Shown piece by piece: positions 1 through 9,404 of a DNA stretch of 64,000 bases. Position 1 is the first letter of the stretch. Every line of letters begins with the position of its first letter. This DNA comes from Methylococcaceae bacterium UBA6146 (GTDB taxonomy: Bacteria > Pseudomonadota > Gammaproteobacteria > Methylococcales > Methylomonadaceae): positions 12,907-76,906 of the forward strand of contig DIUY01000005.1 of assembly GCA_002422395.1 (NCBI GenBank), given 5' to 3'. The notes below the pieces were generated by a model. It made no database searches and was not told the DNA's origin. It was given only the letters and a program-made list of their open reading frames with translations. The position numbers were made by a program, and so were the translations under genes.

Positions 1-942
1 ACCGATTTGACCAAGCTGAACCATTTAATATGGGTCATTGTGTTGTCAATAGGTTTTTACTCAGTGAAAGGTGGCTTTTTTACCTTAATGACAGGTGGCT
101 CTTACCGGGTTTGGGGGCCTCCAGAAAGTTTCATAGAAGGCAACAACGAGCTTGCTGTGGCCTCATTAATGGTAATACCATTGATGGCTTACTTGTATCA
201 GGTTTACCCTCAGTGGTGGCTAAAAAAGGGCCTACTAGTTGCCATGCCATTAAGTTTTCTCGCCGCCATTGGCACCCAATCGCGTGGCGCCCTAATTGCC
301 TTTGCGGCGGTGGCCGTGTTTTTTTGGCTGAAAAGCAAAAAAAAATTAGCCCTTGGGCTGGCAATGGTTTTATTAAGCCTAGGCATTGTTGCGTTTATGC
401 CCGCCTCTTGGCACGAACGTATGGACACCATTAAAACTTACGAAGAAGATGGCTCGGCAATGGGGCGTCTGAATGCCTGGGAATATGCGATTAATGCCGC
501 CAGCGATAATCTGTTAGGGGTAGGGTTTGATGCTTGGGATCCGCTTACCTTTGCTTTATATGCACCGAACCCAAAGGATATCCATGTGGCGCACAGTATT
601 TATTTCAGCGTGTTGGCCGATCATGGCTGGATAGGTTTGCTGCTGTTTTTGCTGGTTTTTTACCTGGCGTGGAAAAAGCTAAAAACGGTAATCAAAAAGA
701 CTAATGAAAAACCGGAACTCAAAGAAATCAATTTTCTGGCGAAAATGTTACAGGTCAGTTTTATAGCCTATCTAGTTGGCGGGGCATTTTTAAGCTTGTC
801 TTATTTTGACTTGCCTTGGCATTTAGTCAGTTTTGTAATTATTCTTGAGACCATTATGGCAAAAAAATTAACAACTTCAGATGATGGGGTTTTTTTAAAT
901 AAACAAATGCCTAACCAAACCAGAAGAAATCCGACGCCGTGA
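1..942 (+). CDS. O-antigen ligase-like membrane protein, exosortase-A-associated (5' partial)
   Basis: The reading frame is open from base 1, so the start lies outside the window; the TTG at 7 is probably internal. At least seven hydrophobic segments are visible. Between them is a periplasmic-loop-like stretch with the motif HSIYFSVLADHGWIGLLLF, which resembles the O-antigen ligase / Wzy family (HS-x-y-x2-LA-x-HG). In exosortase-A loci a protein of this type is called the putative O-glycosylation ligase. It would transfer or polymerise polysaccharide in the inner membrane. The following glycosyltransferase and exosortase-accessory genes fit this. The C-terminal tail (about 20 residues, polar) is not family-conserved. 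The family call is fairly sure; the exact acceptor is unknown. Confidence 0.75.
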   Translation, partial: TDLTKLNHLIWVIVLSIGFYSVKGGFFTLMTGGSYRVWGPPESFIEGNNELAVASLMVIPLMAYLYQVYPQWWLKKGLLVAMPLSFLAAIGTQSRGALIAFAAVAVFFWLKSKKKLALGLAMVLLSLGIVAFMPASWHERMDTIKTYEEDGSAMGRLNAWEYAINAASDNLLGVGFDAWDPLTFALYAPNPKDIHVAHSIYFSVLADHGWIGLLLFLLVFYLAWKKLKTVIKKTNEKPELKEINFLAKMLQVSFIAYLVGGAFLSLSYFDLPWHLVSFVIILETIMAKKLTTSDDGVFLNKQMPNQTRRNPTP

Positions 943-1076
943 CCATTAGAAGATCCATCTTAATTACCTTCTCAGAAAAATATGTCACTTTAGCGATTAG
1001 TTTTATAGACATTATGTTAAAAAGGCAAATATTTTAGCATTTACCAACTGTGCGGCAATAGGTACAGCTCAAACAC

Positions 1077-1118
1077 CCTGACATTATTTTTAATCGTTTA
1101 ATTAAAAATAATGTCAGG
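1077..1118. terminator. Perfect 18-bp inverted repeat, probable terminator
   Basis: Arms 1077-1094 and 1101-1118 are exact reverse complements around a 6-nt loop. The hairpin sits between the ligase-like gene and the flippase gene. The stem is AT-rich with runs of T and A, so it could act as a terminator in both directions. Only a short T run follows it. Confidence 0.6.
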
Positions 1119-1150
1119 TTTTCGCAATCCTTTATTAAAAGTAAATAATT

Positions 1151-2680
1151 TTGTCCAGTATTCGCCACTCTTTAGCAATTTCTTTAATAGGACGCTACGT
1201 TCAAATCGGTATTCAATTAGTCTCCTACTTTATATTGGCGAGGCTTTTAACACCAACCGATATTGGCCTATTTTCGGTGGCTTCGGCAGCAATTGGCATT
1301 GCGCAAGTCTTCCGTGAATTTGGTGTTGGCAGCTATTTGATTCAAGAAAAGGAACTGAATGAAAGAAAAATAGCAACAGCTTTTACATTGACCTTACTGA
1401 TAGGGTCGATAATGTTTTTATCGCTATATTTTTTAGCACCGATAATTGCTGGTTTTTATAAGGATGAACGGCTAATTGACGTTTTTCGATTGCTCGCATT
1501 TAATTTCCTGATTATTCCACTCAATTCCACATCGTTAAGTCTTTTGCGACGGGATATGAAATTCACGGCAATATTTTGGATTAATACATTTGCTGCGTTA
1601 GTCGGAGTTACGGTGGCGATAAGTCTCTCATATTATGGCTATGGCTATTACAGCTTGGTATGGTCTTCTTTGGGAAATACGTTAGCGACTGGAATAGCGG
1701 TCAGTTTTTTTCGTCAAGGAGGTATGTTTCATCGCATTACCTTATGCGAGTGGAAAGCTATTAGCGCATTCGGCTCACAAATGACGGTAACCAGTATCAC
1801 CAGCGAAATTTCTTCTAATGCCAATGATCTTATTTTGGGTCGGATTCTAGGCTTTGCACAAACCGGCATTGTCAGCCGTGCCCAAGGCATTATGTATCTT
1901 TTTCATCGCGATATTACTGCGGCTATTCGTGGCGTGGCGTTTCCCGCTTTTGCTACGGCACATCGGGAAAACCGCAATCTTGAAGCGGACTTTATTAAAT
2001 CAGTCACGATATTAACGGTATTTGCTTGGCCTTTTTATGGTTTTTTCAGCTTATACCCTATCGAAGCCTTACGGTTGTTTTTTGGCCCGCAATGGGATGA
2101 GGCGGGGCCGCTAGTGCCTTGGTTTTGTGCAGGTGGGGCAGTGGCGGCAACCTGCTCGCTAATTCCCACCTTATTGCCCGCCTTAGGTGGCGTGAAGTAT
2201 TTGGTCAGGTTGCATCTTTTGGTTGATCCGTTGCGTATTGCGACGTTTGCTGCTGTGCTTTATGTGTTCAGGACGACGGAAGCATTTGCAATTACCTTTT
2301 TGGTATTTTTTATGTTATCCACACCACTGATCTTTTATTTCAAAAATAAAGTGCTGCCTACACGTTACAAGGCTTTAATCGCGGGATTGTTTAAGAGTTT
2401 ATTGGTTTCAGCCTTTGCTTTAGCTATACCTGCTTTATTGGTTGGCTGGATATACGCTGAGTCCATCGGCTTTTTTCAAAATGTCACTCATGAGCATTTA
2501 ACATGGCTTTATAAAACCCCTAATACCAGGTATCTAAAAGATTGGCTGTTGATTCCTATCGGTGCATTAATGGTGCCTAGCTGGATACTCGGCTTAATCG
2601 TTACTCGCCACCCTTTGGCAGACGAAGCGGCATTTAAAAAAATAGTTTTTTATCGTATCGGAGGTAAATGTGCAGCATAA
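1151..2680 (+). CDS. Polysaccharide flippase (Wzx / MOP superfamily)
   Basis: 509 aa with about 12-14 predicted membrane helices. The N-terminus has the pattern of the lipopolysaccharide biosynthesis / Wzx family (GRYVQIGIQLVSYFILARLL). It would flip lipid-linked oligosaccharide units across the inner membrane for export. The start is a TTG: no in-frame ATG precedes the conserved N-terminal helix, and the next internal Met is far inside. The C-terminal 100 residues carry a hydrophilic loop between the last helices that is longer than usual. Its 3' end overlaps the next glycosyltransferase by 11 bp, which points to one operon. Confidence 0.85.
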   Translation: MSSIRHSLAISLIGRYVQIGIQLVSYFILARLLTPTDIGLFSVASAAIGIAQVFREFGVGSYLIQEKELNERKIATAFTLTLLIGSIMFLSLYFLAPIIAGFYKDERLIDVFRLLAFNFLIIPLNSTSLSLLRRDMKFTAIFWINTFAALVGVTVAISLSYYGYGYYSLVWSSLGNTLATGIAVSFFRQGGMFHRITLCEWKAISAFGSQMTVTSITSEISSNANDLILGRILGFAQTGIVSRAQGIMYLFHRDITAAIRGVAFPAFATAHRENRNLEADFIKSVTILTVFAWPFYGFFSLYPIEALRLFFGPQWDEAGPLVPWFCAGGAVAATCSLIPTLLPALGGVKYLVRLHLLVDPLRIATFAAVLYVFRTTEAFAITFLVFFMLSTPLIFYFKNKVLPTRYKALIAGLFKSLLVSAFALAIPALLVGWIYAESIGFFQNVTHEHLTWLYKTPNTRYLKDWLLIPIGALMVPSWILGLIVTRHPLADEAAFKKIVFYRIGGKCAA

Positions 2681-3902
2681 CCATGAAAATAGCAAAAAGC
2701 CACGGCAGCCGCTGAAACGGATAGCTTATATCGTGATGGGATTCCCGCAAGTAAGTGAAACTTTTATTGCTGAAGAAGCGCAATCGCTTAAAAAGTTTGG
2801 CATTGAGATGATGCTAATTGCCTTGAATGAAGTCAATTTTGAGATAATCCATTCCAGTGCCAAGGCTTTGCTGGATCAAAATCAAGTACGCTATGTTAGC
2901 GATACAAACAAGCTCAAATTACTCGGCGCTTTATTACAACTGGCCTTAAAAAAACCGCTTACGGTTTTTAACACGTTACGGAAAGCGCTGGCACATCAGC
3001 AACGCTGGTTATATTTTCAAGCATTGCCTTATGCGGCTGAACTAATCGAAAACCAAACTGATTATCTTCATGCCCACTTTGCCGATAAAAACCTTCTCTT
3101 TGCTGCCGTTTTGTCAGAATGGACGGGAATACCGTTTGGTTTTACAGCGCATCGTTATGATATTCTCGACAATCCGCTTCCTGTTGCCCAGTTTTCGGAT
3201 TTAGCTAATCAAGCTTGTGCAGTTGTCACAGTTAGTGAATACAACAAGCGATTTATAATTGAAAAATTTAGCTTAAAACCGGAACAAATTTATGTTGCTT
3301 ACAATGGCATTTGTATAGAAATGTTTCAACCCAGCCATAATCCAACCGAACAATCCACACTACGTTTAATCAATGTTGGCCGTTTGGTGCCTGTCAAAGG
3401 TCAGGACATTTTGCTTGAAGCGCTGCATCGTGTCCGCGAGCAGGGCTTCAGTGTGCACTTGCAAATTATTGGTGGAGGGCCGTTACAGAGTGAGTTGGAA
3501 GCGCAAACACAGCGCTTAAGCTTGTCCGATTGCGTAGAATTTTTAGGGGCGCGATCACAAGAACAGGTGTGCCAGTATTTGGATAAAGCTGATGTGTTTG
3601 TTATGCCAAGCCGGAGCGAAGGGTTTGCGGTGGCCTGTTTGGAAGCGATGGCAATGGAATTGCCTGTGATTGCCAGCAATGTGACAGGATTTCCTGAAGC
3701 CGTCACAGAGCATGTGACGGGTCTTTTGTTGCCAGTGGAAAATCCAGAAGCCCTTGCCAATGCCATTGTTTGGATGATCCAACATCCCGAACAGCGGTTG
3801 GCAATGGGGAAACAAGGCCGCGAAATGGTTGTAAATAAATTTACCCGAGAAAAAGTGACAGCGGGTTTAATAGATTACTGGCAAAAAGCCATTCAGAAAT
3901 AG
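2670..3902 (+). CDS. Family 4 glycosyltransferase
   Basis: 410 aa, GT-B fold. The C-terminal half has the donor-binding signature NVGRLVPVKGQDILLEAL (around 235-252) and the E-x7-E region in SRSEGFAVACLEAM (around 315-328). The N-terminus (VMGFPQVSETFIAEE) is typical of colanic-acid-type GT4 enzymes. It adds a sugar to the growing polysaccharide unit on the cytoplasmic side. It starts with GTG at 2670, preceded by GGAGG at 2660-2664, and overlaps the end of the flippase gene. The sugar donor and acceptor cannot be read from sequence. Confidence 0.85.
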   Translation: MQHNHENSKKPRQPLKRIAYIVMGFPQVSETFIAEEAQSLKKFGIEMMLIALNEVNFEIIHSSAKALLDQNQVRYVSDTNKLKLLGALLQLALKKPLTVFNTLRKALAHQQRWLYFQALPYAAELIENQTDYLHAHFADKNLLFAAVLSEWTGIPFGFTAHRYDILDNPLPVAQFSDLANQACAVVTVSEYNKRFIIEKFSLKPEQIYVAYNGICIEMFQPSHNPTEQSTLRLINVGRLVPVKGQDILLEALHRVREQGFSVHLQIIGGGPLQSELEAQTQRLSLSDCVEFLGARSQEQVCQYLDKADVFVMPSRSEGFAVACLEAMAMELPVIASNVTGFPEAVTEHVTGLLLPVENPEALANAIVWMIQHPEQRLAMGKQGREMVVNKFTREKVTAGLIDYWQKAIQK

Positions 3903-3909
3903 GTCTTAT

Positions 3910-4725
3910 ATGAAACTAACAAAAACAAACTTCAGCCATGTTCTTCCACAAGCTAATTTGGTTCATGGCCGCCATCCTTTTATTGTTGATTACTGCATTG
4001 GAAAAAAAGTGCTCCATATCGGTTGCGTTGATGCTGGACTAATGGAAGAACGGTATAAACAAAATGCGTTGCTACATCAAAAGTTAGATAAAGTGGCAAC
4101 ATTATTGTATGGGGTAGACATTGATAGGAATGGAATATCTTTTTTACAAGATAAAGGCTTCGAAAACTTGTTTTTTGTTGATATTAGTGATGAAAGCCAA
4201 TGCGCTGTGCTATATGAAGTGGAATTTGATGTCATCATCCTAAGTGAGGTAATTGAACATCTCAGTAACCCTGGCCTGATGCTCGAATCGGTTAAAAAGC
4301 TGATGAATAAAAAAACTGCCCTTTTAGTATCAGTACCTAATGCGTTTAGTACAACAAATATTTTGAATATGCTGAAAGGCATAGAATATGTGCATCCAGA
4401 CCATAATTATTATTTTTCTTATGTCTGCTTAAACAATATCCTCAGAAAGTCTGGTTTAGGTATTAAAGAAAATTATGTTTATACATTTAGTGAGTATGCT
4501 CCTTTTAAATCTCAATATGGCGTAATTAAATTAATATATTGGGATTTGGTGAATAAATATAAATCCGCTTCTGGTTGGTTACAATTTAGTAAAATTATCA
4601 GTGGAGATTTTTTGTATTGGTTAACCCATTTGTTTGAAATACAGCTTGTTAAATTCTTATATTCAAGGTCAGGTTTTTTTGGTGACGGCTTATTGGTTAT
4701 ATGTGTATTACAGACAAATGAGTGA
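3910..4725 (+). CDS. SAM-dependent methyltransferase
   Basis: 271 aa, class I Rossmann methyltransferase. Motif I is degenerate (VLHIGCVDAG, about residues 34-43), followed by an acidic VDID at strand beta-2 and FDVIILSEVIEHL (post-motif, about 110-122). The C-terminal half has no family match I can name. It probably methylates a sugar or lipid-linked intermediate of the polysaccharide. The gene is clearly richer in AT than the flanking cluster, as is the later family 2 glycosyltransferase gene, which suggests separate acquisition. It overlaps the next methyltransferase gene by 4 bp if that one starts at GTG 4722. Confidence 0.75.
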   Translation: MKLTKTNFSHVLPQANLVHGRHPFIVDYCIGKKVLHIGCVDAGLMEERYKQNALLHQKLDKVATLLYGVDIDRNGISFLQDKGFENLFFVDISDESQCAVLYEVEFDVIILSEVIEHLSNPGLMLESVKKLMNKKTALLVSVPNAFSTTNILNMLKGIEYVHPDHNYYFSYVCLNNILRKSGLGIKENYVYTFSEYAPFKSQYGVIKLIYWDLVNKYKSASGWLQFSKIISGDFLYWLTHLFEIQLVKFLYSRSGFFGDGLLVICVLQTNE

Positions 4726-5465
4726 AAATTATGCTTAACCAGAATCTTTGGCAACCTAGTAAATATTTTAATCAAGGCGGTAAGCTTCGGGCCAGCCGTG
4801 ACGCTAATGAAGTTGCAATTTCTTCACGGCTAGTTACAGATGCGGTGGCTGATTGTTTTGCACGATTTATCCCTCAATATTGCTCTGGTTTATTGCTTGA
4901 TTTAGGTTGCGGAAAAGCCCCCTTATACGGCACATACAAAAACCATATCACTGATGTGGTCTGTGTGGATTGGGTTAATAGTTTTCATGACTTATCGTAT
5001 ATCGATATATCGTGTGATTTATCAAAACCGCTGCCATTACCAGACCAACACTTCGATACTATTATCCTTTCTGATGTGTTGGAGCATATCCCCGCGCCTG
5101 AAAACCTGTGGCTGGAAATGGCAAGAATAATAAAGCCGGGTGGTCACTTGCTTGTTAGCGTGCCATTTTATTATTGGCTACATGAAGAGCCCCATGACTA
5201 TTACCGATATACTGAACATGCATTAAAACGTTTTGCAGCATTATCAGGTTTTGAAATTCTTGTTATGGAGCAATATGGCGGTGTGCCGGAAATATTGGCC
5301 GATATTTTGGCTAAAAATATCATTAATTTTCATTGGCGGTTTGGCCCGCTATTCGCTGATTATATTCAACGGTTAGTTGCTTGGTATGTATCGCGACGAA
5401 AACAATCCGCCAAAAAATCACCCCAGTTTCCTTTGGGTTATTTTTTAGTTGCAAAAAAACGATAA
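4722..5465 (+). CDS. SAM-dependent methyltransferase
   Basis: 247 aa. Motif I is GLLLDLGCGKAPLYG (about residues 52-66), then VVCVDW at strand beta-2, FDTIILSDVLEHIPAPENL (about 107-125) and the methyltransferase-11-type segment ARIIKPGGHLLVSVPF. The stop of the upstream gene overlaps GTG 4722 (gtga). ATG 4731 is an alternative start three codons later. It is probably a tailoring enzyme for the exported glycan. It is a different subfamily from the preceding methyltransferase, so this is not a tandem duplicate. Confidence 0.8.
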   Translation: MKIMLNQNLWQPSKYFNQGGKLRASRDANEVAISSRLVTDAVADCFARFIPQYCSGLLLDLGCGKAPLYGTYKNHITDVVCVDWVNSFHDLSYIDISCDLSKPLPLPDQHFDTIILSDVLEHIPAPENLWLEMARIIKPGGHLLVSVPFYYWLHEEPHDYYRYTEHALKRFAALSGFEILVMEQYGGVPEILADILAKNIINFHWRFGPLFADYIQRLVAWYVSRRKQSAKKSPQFPLGYFLVAKKR

Positions 5466-5512
5466 TTGATTTCGGACACCTTTAAAAAGTTATATTCCAT
5501 TGAGCGTAAACC

Positions 5513-5677
5513 ATGATTATTAGCGAGAAAAGGCTCAGAAAACTTTGGATTCCAATTTTAAAGGTCTTTAATAAAAAGCTGGTCATAATAAACACTAATT
5601 ACATGGGTATCGGCAATAGGCTGAAGTTTTTAGCTGCATATCATGTAAATTTCGACATGGCAAAAAATAAACAATGA
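5513..5677 (+). pseudogene. Short ORF, possible remnant of a fucosyltransferase-like glycosyltransferase N-terminus
   Basis: This 54-codon frame lies in the 227-bp gap between the methyltransferase and the family 2 glycosyltransferase. Its C-terminal half reads NYMGIGNRLKFLAAYHVN. The G-x-GNRL-x2-L pattern resembles the N-terminal donor-site loop of NodZ / alpha-1,6-fucosyltransferase-like enzymes. The frame stops soon after, and no continuation is seen in the other frames. It is most simply a truncated glycosyltransferase left from remodelling of the cluster. A small functional protein cannot be excluded. Confidence 0.4.
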
Positions 5678-5692
5678 ATAAGTGGTAATTGA

Positions 5693-6634
5693 ATGAAAAT
5701 TAGTGTGGTCATCCCATGTTTTAGGTCTGGCAATTATGTGCTGGAAGCAGTCGACTCTGTGCTTGACCAAAAAGGTAAGCATAATCTGTTAGAAGTGATC
5801 GTTGTAGATGATCATAATGATGATGTTGAAACGCTAAATGCTTTGAATAAATTAAAAGCTGAATATCCTGATAATGTGAAGGTTTTTCAGAATATAGGCG
5901 ACAGAGGGCCAGGGGCAGCAAGAAATGTCGGCATTGAATATGCGAAAGGTGACTGGATTGCGTTTTTAGATGCCGATGATAAATATTGTGAACATGCGCT
6001 TGACACAATGAGTAAGGTTTCAGACGAGAATGCTGATTGCGGTTGGGTAGGCGCTGACTTTTCCATATGGTATGACAGCGATGACTCAATGGAAGGCAGT
6101 TTTTTTAAAAACAGACCCATCACTTATAAGATATTGAAAGAGGCTTATCAAAATAACAAGCCCATTTTATTTAAAAAACCAATTAAAGAGTTTATAGAAA
6201 CAGCATTGACCCACACTATTTCAAATATGGTAAAAAAGGAATTGCTTGATAAGGTGGGTGGTTATGATAATTCACTTAGACTGCAACAAGATTACAATCT
6301 TTATTTAAAGTTAGCCTTGTTATCGGATTTCGTGTTCGTTCCGGAAATTTGTGCGTTTTATCGTCAGCATGAATCGAATTCTACAAAGTCTGAATTGAAG
6401 ACTTTAGAGTGGAGGATCATAGCCATAAAAAAAGTGATGTGGTTGGAAGGATTTAGGGCATATAGGCCGCATTTACATAAAAAAATGTCATCTATTTACA
6501 CAGGTATATCTTACGATTACAGAAAAAATAGACGATTTTTAAAATCAATGCAAAACGCATTGATGGCAATAAAAACGGATTTTTTAAACTATCAAGCATG
6601 GTATTGTCTCTGTGCCTCGATTATTGGTAGGTAG
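5693..6634 (+). CDS. Family 2 glycosyltransferase
   Basis: 313 aa, GT-A fold. The N-terminal nucleotide-sugar site reads SVVIPCFRSGNYVLEAVDSV. The metal-binding acidic motif is FLDADD (about residues 85-90), and the mid-region QQDYNLYLKLAL carries an ED/QD-type acceptor-site acid. It would transfer one sugar from a nucleotide donor to a lipid-linked acceptor in the cytoplasm. AT content is visibly higher than in the FemAB-to-GT4 part of the cluster. It is followed after 8 bp by the next glycosyltransferase gene. Confidence 0.85.
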   Translation: MKISVVIPCFRSGNYVLEAVDSVLDQKGKHNLLEVIVVDDHNDDVETLNALNKLKAEYPDNVKVFQNIGDRGPGAARNVGIEYAKGDWIAFLDADDKYCEHALDTMSKVSDENADCGWVGADFSIWYDSDDSMEGSFFKNRPITYKILKEAYQNNKPILFKKPIKEFIETALTHTISNMVKKELLDKVGGYDNSLRLQQDYNLYLKLALLSDFVFVPEICAFYRQHESNSTKSELKTLEWRIIAIKKVMWLEGFRAYRPHLHKKMSSIYTGISYDYRKNRRFLKSMQNALMAIKTDFLNYQAWYCLCASIIGR

Positions 6635-6642
6635 TTCAAAAT

Positions 6643-7683
6643 ATGCGTATCGCCATACTATCCTACCCCATGCTATTCCAACGCCAAGGCGGGCTACAAA
6701 TTCAAATCAAAGAAACTGTTGCCGCACTCAAGCAATTAGGTGTCCAAGCGGAGTTAATTGATCCGCTGCAAGACCATTTGACTGATTATGAGCTGGTGCA
6801 TGTGTTTTCGGCTATTAATGGCAACTATCGTATTGTTGAAGCGGCAAAAGATGCCGGTAAGCCGGTGGTTATTTCACCGCTCGTCCGGCCTGACTGGACA
6901 CGCTTTAGCGGGATGCGGGCGCGATTTTTTGATCGCTTAGTGGGCAAATCGACGGGCTGGCATATCCAGACCACCTATCGGGAAATTGATTATTGTTTGC
7001 AGGCAAGCGATGCCATTGTTGCCTTAGGTGAGATTGAGAGACAATCAATCATAGATGCTTTTTTGATTGCATCGGAAAAAATTAAGGTGATCCCCAATGG
7101 TATTCCGCAGCGCTTTTTTAAAGCCACTCCCCAGTTGTTTGTTGATAAGCACGATATTGCCCCCGGTTTTGTGCTGTGTGTCGCGGCCATTAACAGTCAT
7201 AAAAACCAGCTGGCAGTTGTGGATGCTTTAAAGGACAGCGGGCTAACCGTGGTTCTGATTGGTTCTTGCTTAGCATCATCGCAATCCTACTTGGCGAAAT
7301 TATTAACTTATCCGCATGTGATGTATTTGGGTTCATTGGCCTATGATGATCCTTTGCTAGCCTCGGCGTATGCGGCAGCAGGCGTGTTTTGTTTGCCTAG
7401 CCAGAGCGAGGTCATGCCGTTAAGCGTGTTAGAAGCACTGGCTGCGGGTACGCCGGTGGTGATGACAAAAAACCATTGTATGGATGTTAGTAAGATGCAG
7501 CCCTACGTTAGGGAAATTGAGCCGGATGATTGGGCGGCCATACGGGAAGCGATTTCTGGATTGTTAGCCCATTCAGTGGATGCTGCAAACTGCCGCTCTA
7601 GTGTTGCAGGATTAAGTTGGGGTAATGTCGCGGCAGATCTGGCTATTATTTATCAACAGGTCATTTCCAAACACCCAGTTTGA
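6643..7683 (+). CDS. Family 4 glycosyltransferase
   Basis: 346 aa, GT-B fold. The hinge and donor region is recognisable: IKVIPNGIPQRFF (about 146-158), then PSQSEVMPLSVLEALAAGTP with the E-x7-E-like pattern (about 252-271). The N-terminal Rossmann half begins MRIAILSYPMLFQRQGG. It probably extends the polysaccharide repeat unit. Its last 23 bp overlap the convergent TPR gene on the minus strand, so the two 3' ends share sequence. Confidence 0.85.
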   Translation: MRIAILSYPMLFQRQGGLQIQIKETVAALKQLGVQAELIDPLQDHLTDYELVHVFSAINGNYRIVEAAKDAGKPVVISPLVRPDWTRFSGMRARFFDRLVGKSTGWHIQTTYREIDYCLQASDAIVALGEIERQSIIDAFLIASEKIKVIPNGIPQRFFKATPQLFVDKHDIAPGFVLCVAAINSHKNQLAVVDALKDSGLTVVLIGSCLASSQSYLAKLLTYPHVMYLGSLAYDDPLLASAYAAAGVFCLPSQSEVMPLSVLEALAAGTPVVMTKNHCMDVSKMQPYVREIEPDDWAAIREAISGLLAHSVDAANCRSSVAGLSWGNVAADLAIIYQQVISKHPV

Positions 7684-8314
7684 TCAATTGATTTTTCAAT
7701 TTAGGCGGGGGTGTGCCATGCTTATAAGCTTTCTTGGCATATTCCAAAGCTTTATCGTATTGTTTTTGCTCAATTAACAGCTGGCTATAGGCGTATTCAA
7801 TTTTGGCGTCGTCCGGTCTGATAATTAGTGCGTTTTGGTAAAATTTAGCCGATTTTTCTAATTCGCCTATTTTTTTTAAGTAGTAGGCGTATAAGGAAAC
7901 GCCCACGGCATCAGTTGGGCTAAAGTGGATTGCGCGTTGTAGGTAGCACTCCACGGGAGTCGACAGTGGTTCCTTTTTGGCTAACAATTTATTGTTGAGC
8001 TTAAGTTGGTAACGTATTGCACTAAGCAAGGCGTTGTGATGGTTGGGCACAGCGCGTAGGGTATAGTCGAGGTCACCGGGAATTGAACCTTCCTGCCCTT
8101 TGATGTGATTTATGACATTGGGTGTTAAATGATGTTGTTCAACAATAGGGATATGGGGTTTATCACTTGCTTTGGTGAAATCAAAAGGGCCATAGCCTTG
8201 ACCCTTGCCAGCGCAGGCTTGACCTTTTAGGTCAGCCCCTACCCACGGAGCTTGGGCAGCGTAAAGAGGGATAGGCAATAACAATAAGGTCACTAGCAAT
8301 AGTTTTTTCATCAA
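7661..8314 (-). CDS. Secreted TPR-repeat protein
   Basis: 217 aa with an N-terminal signal peptide (MMKKLLLVTLLLLPIPLYA, cleavage likely after LYA). The C-terminal 100 residues hold two to three tetratricopeptide repeats, for example DAVGVSLYAYYLKKIGELEK and AKIEYAYSQLLIEQKQYDKA. The region before them has an unusual ACAGKGQGYGPFDF stretch. It is likely a periplasmic scaffold protein. It is the only minus-strand gene between the plus-strand glycosyltransferase and the FemAB-like gene. A role in polysaccharide secretion is inferred from position only. Confidence 0.8.
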   Translation of the reverse strand: MMKKLLLVTLLLLPIPLYAAQAPWVGADLKGQACAGKGQGYGPFDFTKASDKPHIPIVEQHHLTPNVINHIKGQEGSIPGDLDYTLRAVPNHHNALLSAIRYQLKLNNKLLAKKEPLSTPVECYLQRAIHFSPTDAVGVSLYAYYLKKIGELEKSAKFYQNALIIRPDDAKIEYAYSQLLIEQKQYDKALEYAKKAYKHGTPPPKLKNQLIKLGVWK

Positions 8315-8337
8315 TTTTATTTTTGGATTTAGAGGTT

Positions 8338-9402
8338 ATGACAATTGTAAAGTCAGGCGTGGGCGATTTGCCACTTGATTTGGTAAAGCGGCTTGACGCT
8401 TATGATAAGGGCTTTTTCCTTTCTTTTAAATGGTTTGTGAATTTTCACGAGACTGTTGCCAAGCCTATGGGAGTTGACGCTTGCTTTTTCTATCAAGCGG
8501 ATGCTAAAGAGCCGATTATTTTTCCGCTGATGTTTACGGTTGAGAATTCCTTAAGAAAGATTAGGAGCTTGGCCAATTATTATTCGCCGATTTATGCGGT
8601 ATTAGGCAGCGATGCGGCTAGCGGCAAATCGGTGGCTGATTTTTTCGCTGGCTTAAAAGCGCATCTACCGACATGGGATGTTATGGAATTGCGGCCGCTG
8701 GCGTATGAGGAGAGTGTTTCTTTGTTAGCGCAACTCAAACAGGCCGGTTTGCCTGCGGTGAGTTTTTTTTGTTTTGGCAATTGGTATTTGGAGCTTAATG
8801 GCCGTTCGTTTAAAGAGTATTTTGCCGGTCTCCCGTCACAACTGAAGAATACTGTCTCCCGTAAAACCAAGAAGTTTTTCCAGCTTGACGGTGCCCGTGT
8901 TGAAATCATCACCTCCGCAGAGGGCTTGGCTGAAGGGTTGGCGGCCTATGAGCGTGTTTATCAGTCCAGCTGGAAGGTTGAAGAGCCTTTCCCTGACTTT
9001 ATGCCGGGGCTTATGAAATTGGCGGCATCGGTTGATGGGTTGCGCTTGGGGGTTGCTTATTTGGGCGATAAGGCAATTGCGGCGCAGCTTTGGATTGTTG
9101 CCGACAACACCGCGTCTATCTTTAAACTGGCCTACGACGAAGACTATAAGCAGCATTCGGCGGGGACTATTTTGACGACAAAATTAATGGAACATGTCAT
9201 TGATGTTGATAAAGTCGGGGTGGTGGATTATTTATGTGGTGACGATGCCTATAAAAAAGACTGGATGTCGCACAGGCGTGAACGCTGGGGAATTTTGGCC
9301 TTTAACCCGGCGACACTTAAAGGATGTGTTGAATATGCTAAAGAGCAGGCAAAATTTTACATAAAACGCTGGTCGGCTTTTTTAAGTAAGGATAAAGGAT
9401 AA
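8338..9402 (+). CDS. FemAB/GNAT-like acyltransferase, exosortase-A-associated
   Basis: About 355 aa. The C-terminal half matches the acetyltransferase-6 / FemAB-like fold: KAIAAQLWIVADNTASIFKL followed by the downstream YKQHSAGTILTTKLMEHV and the FxRERWG-like tail HRRERWGILAF. Such proteins occur with exosortase-A loci and may move an aminoacyl or acyl group onto the glycan or carrier. I start at ATG 8338; a TTG at 8323 in the same frame is possible. It is divergent from the TPR gene and is followed 2 bp later by the acyl carrier protein gene, which supports an acyl-transfer role. Confidence 0.75.
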   Translation: MTIVKSGVGDLPLDLVKRLDAYDKGFFLSFKWFVNFHETVAKPMGVDACFFYQADAKEPIIFPLMFTVENSLRKIRSLANYYSPIYAVLGSDAASGKSVADFFAGLKAHLPTWDVMELRPLAYEESVSLLAQLKQAGLPAVSFFCFGNWYLELNGRSFKEYFAGLPSQLKNTVSRKTKKFFQLDGARVEIITSAEGLAEGLAAYERVYQSSWKVEEPFPDFMPGLMKLAASVDGLRLGVAYLGDKAIAAQLWIVADNTASIFKLAYDEDYKQHSAGTILTTKLMEHVIDVDKVGVVDYLCGDDAYKKDWMSHRRERWGILAFNPATLKGCVEYAKEQAKFYIKRWSAFLSKDKG

Positions 9403-9404
9403 AA

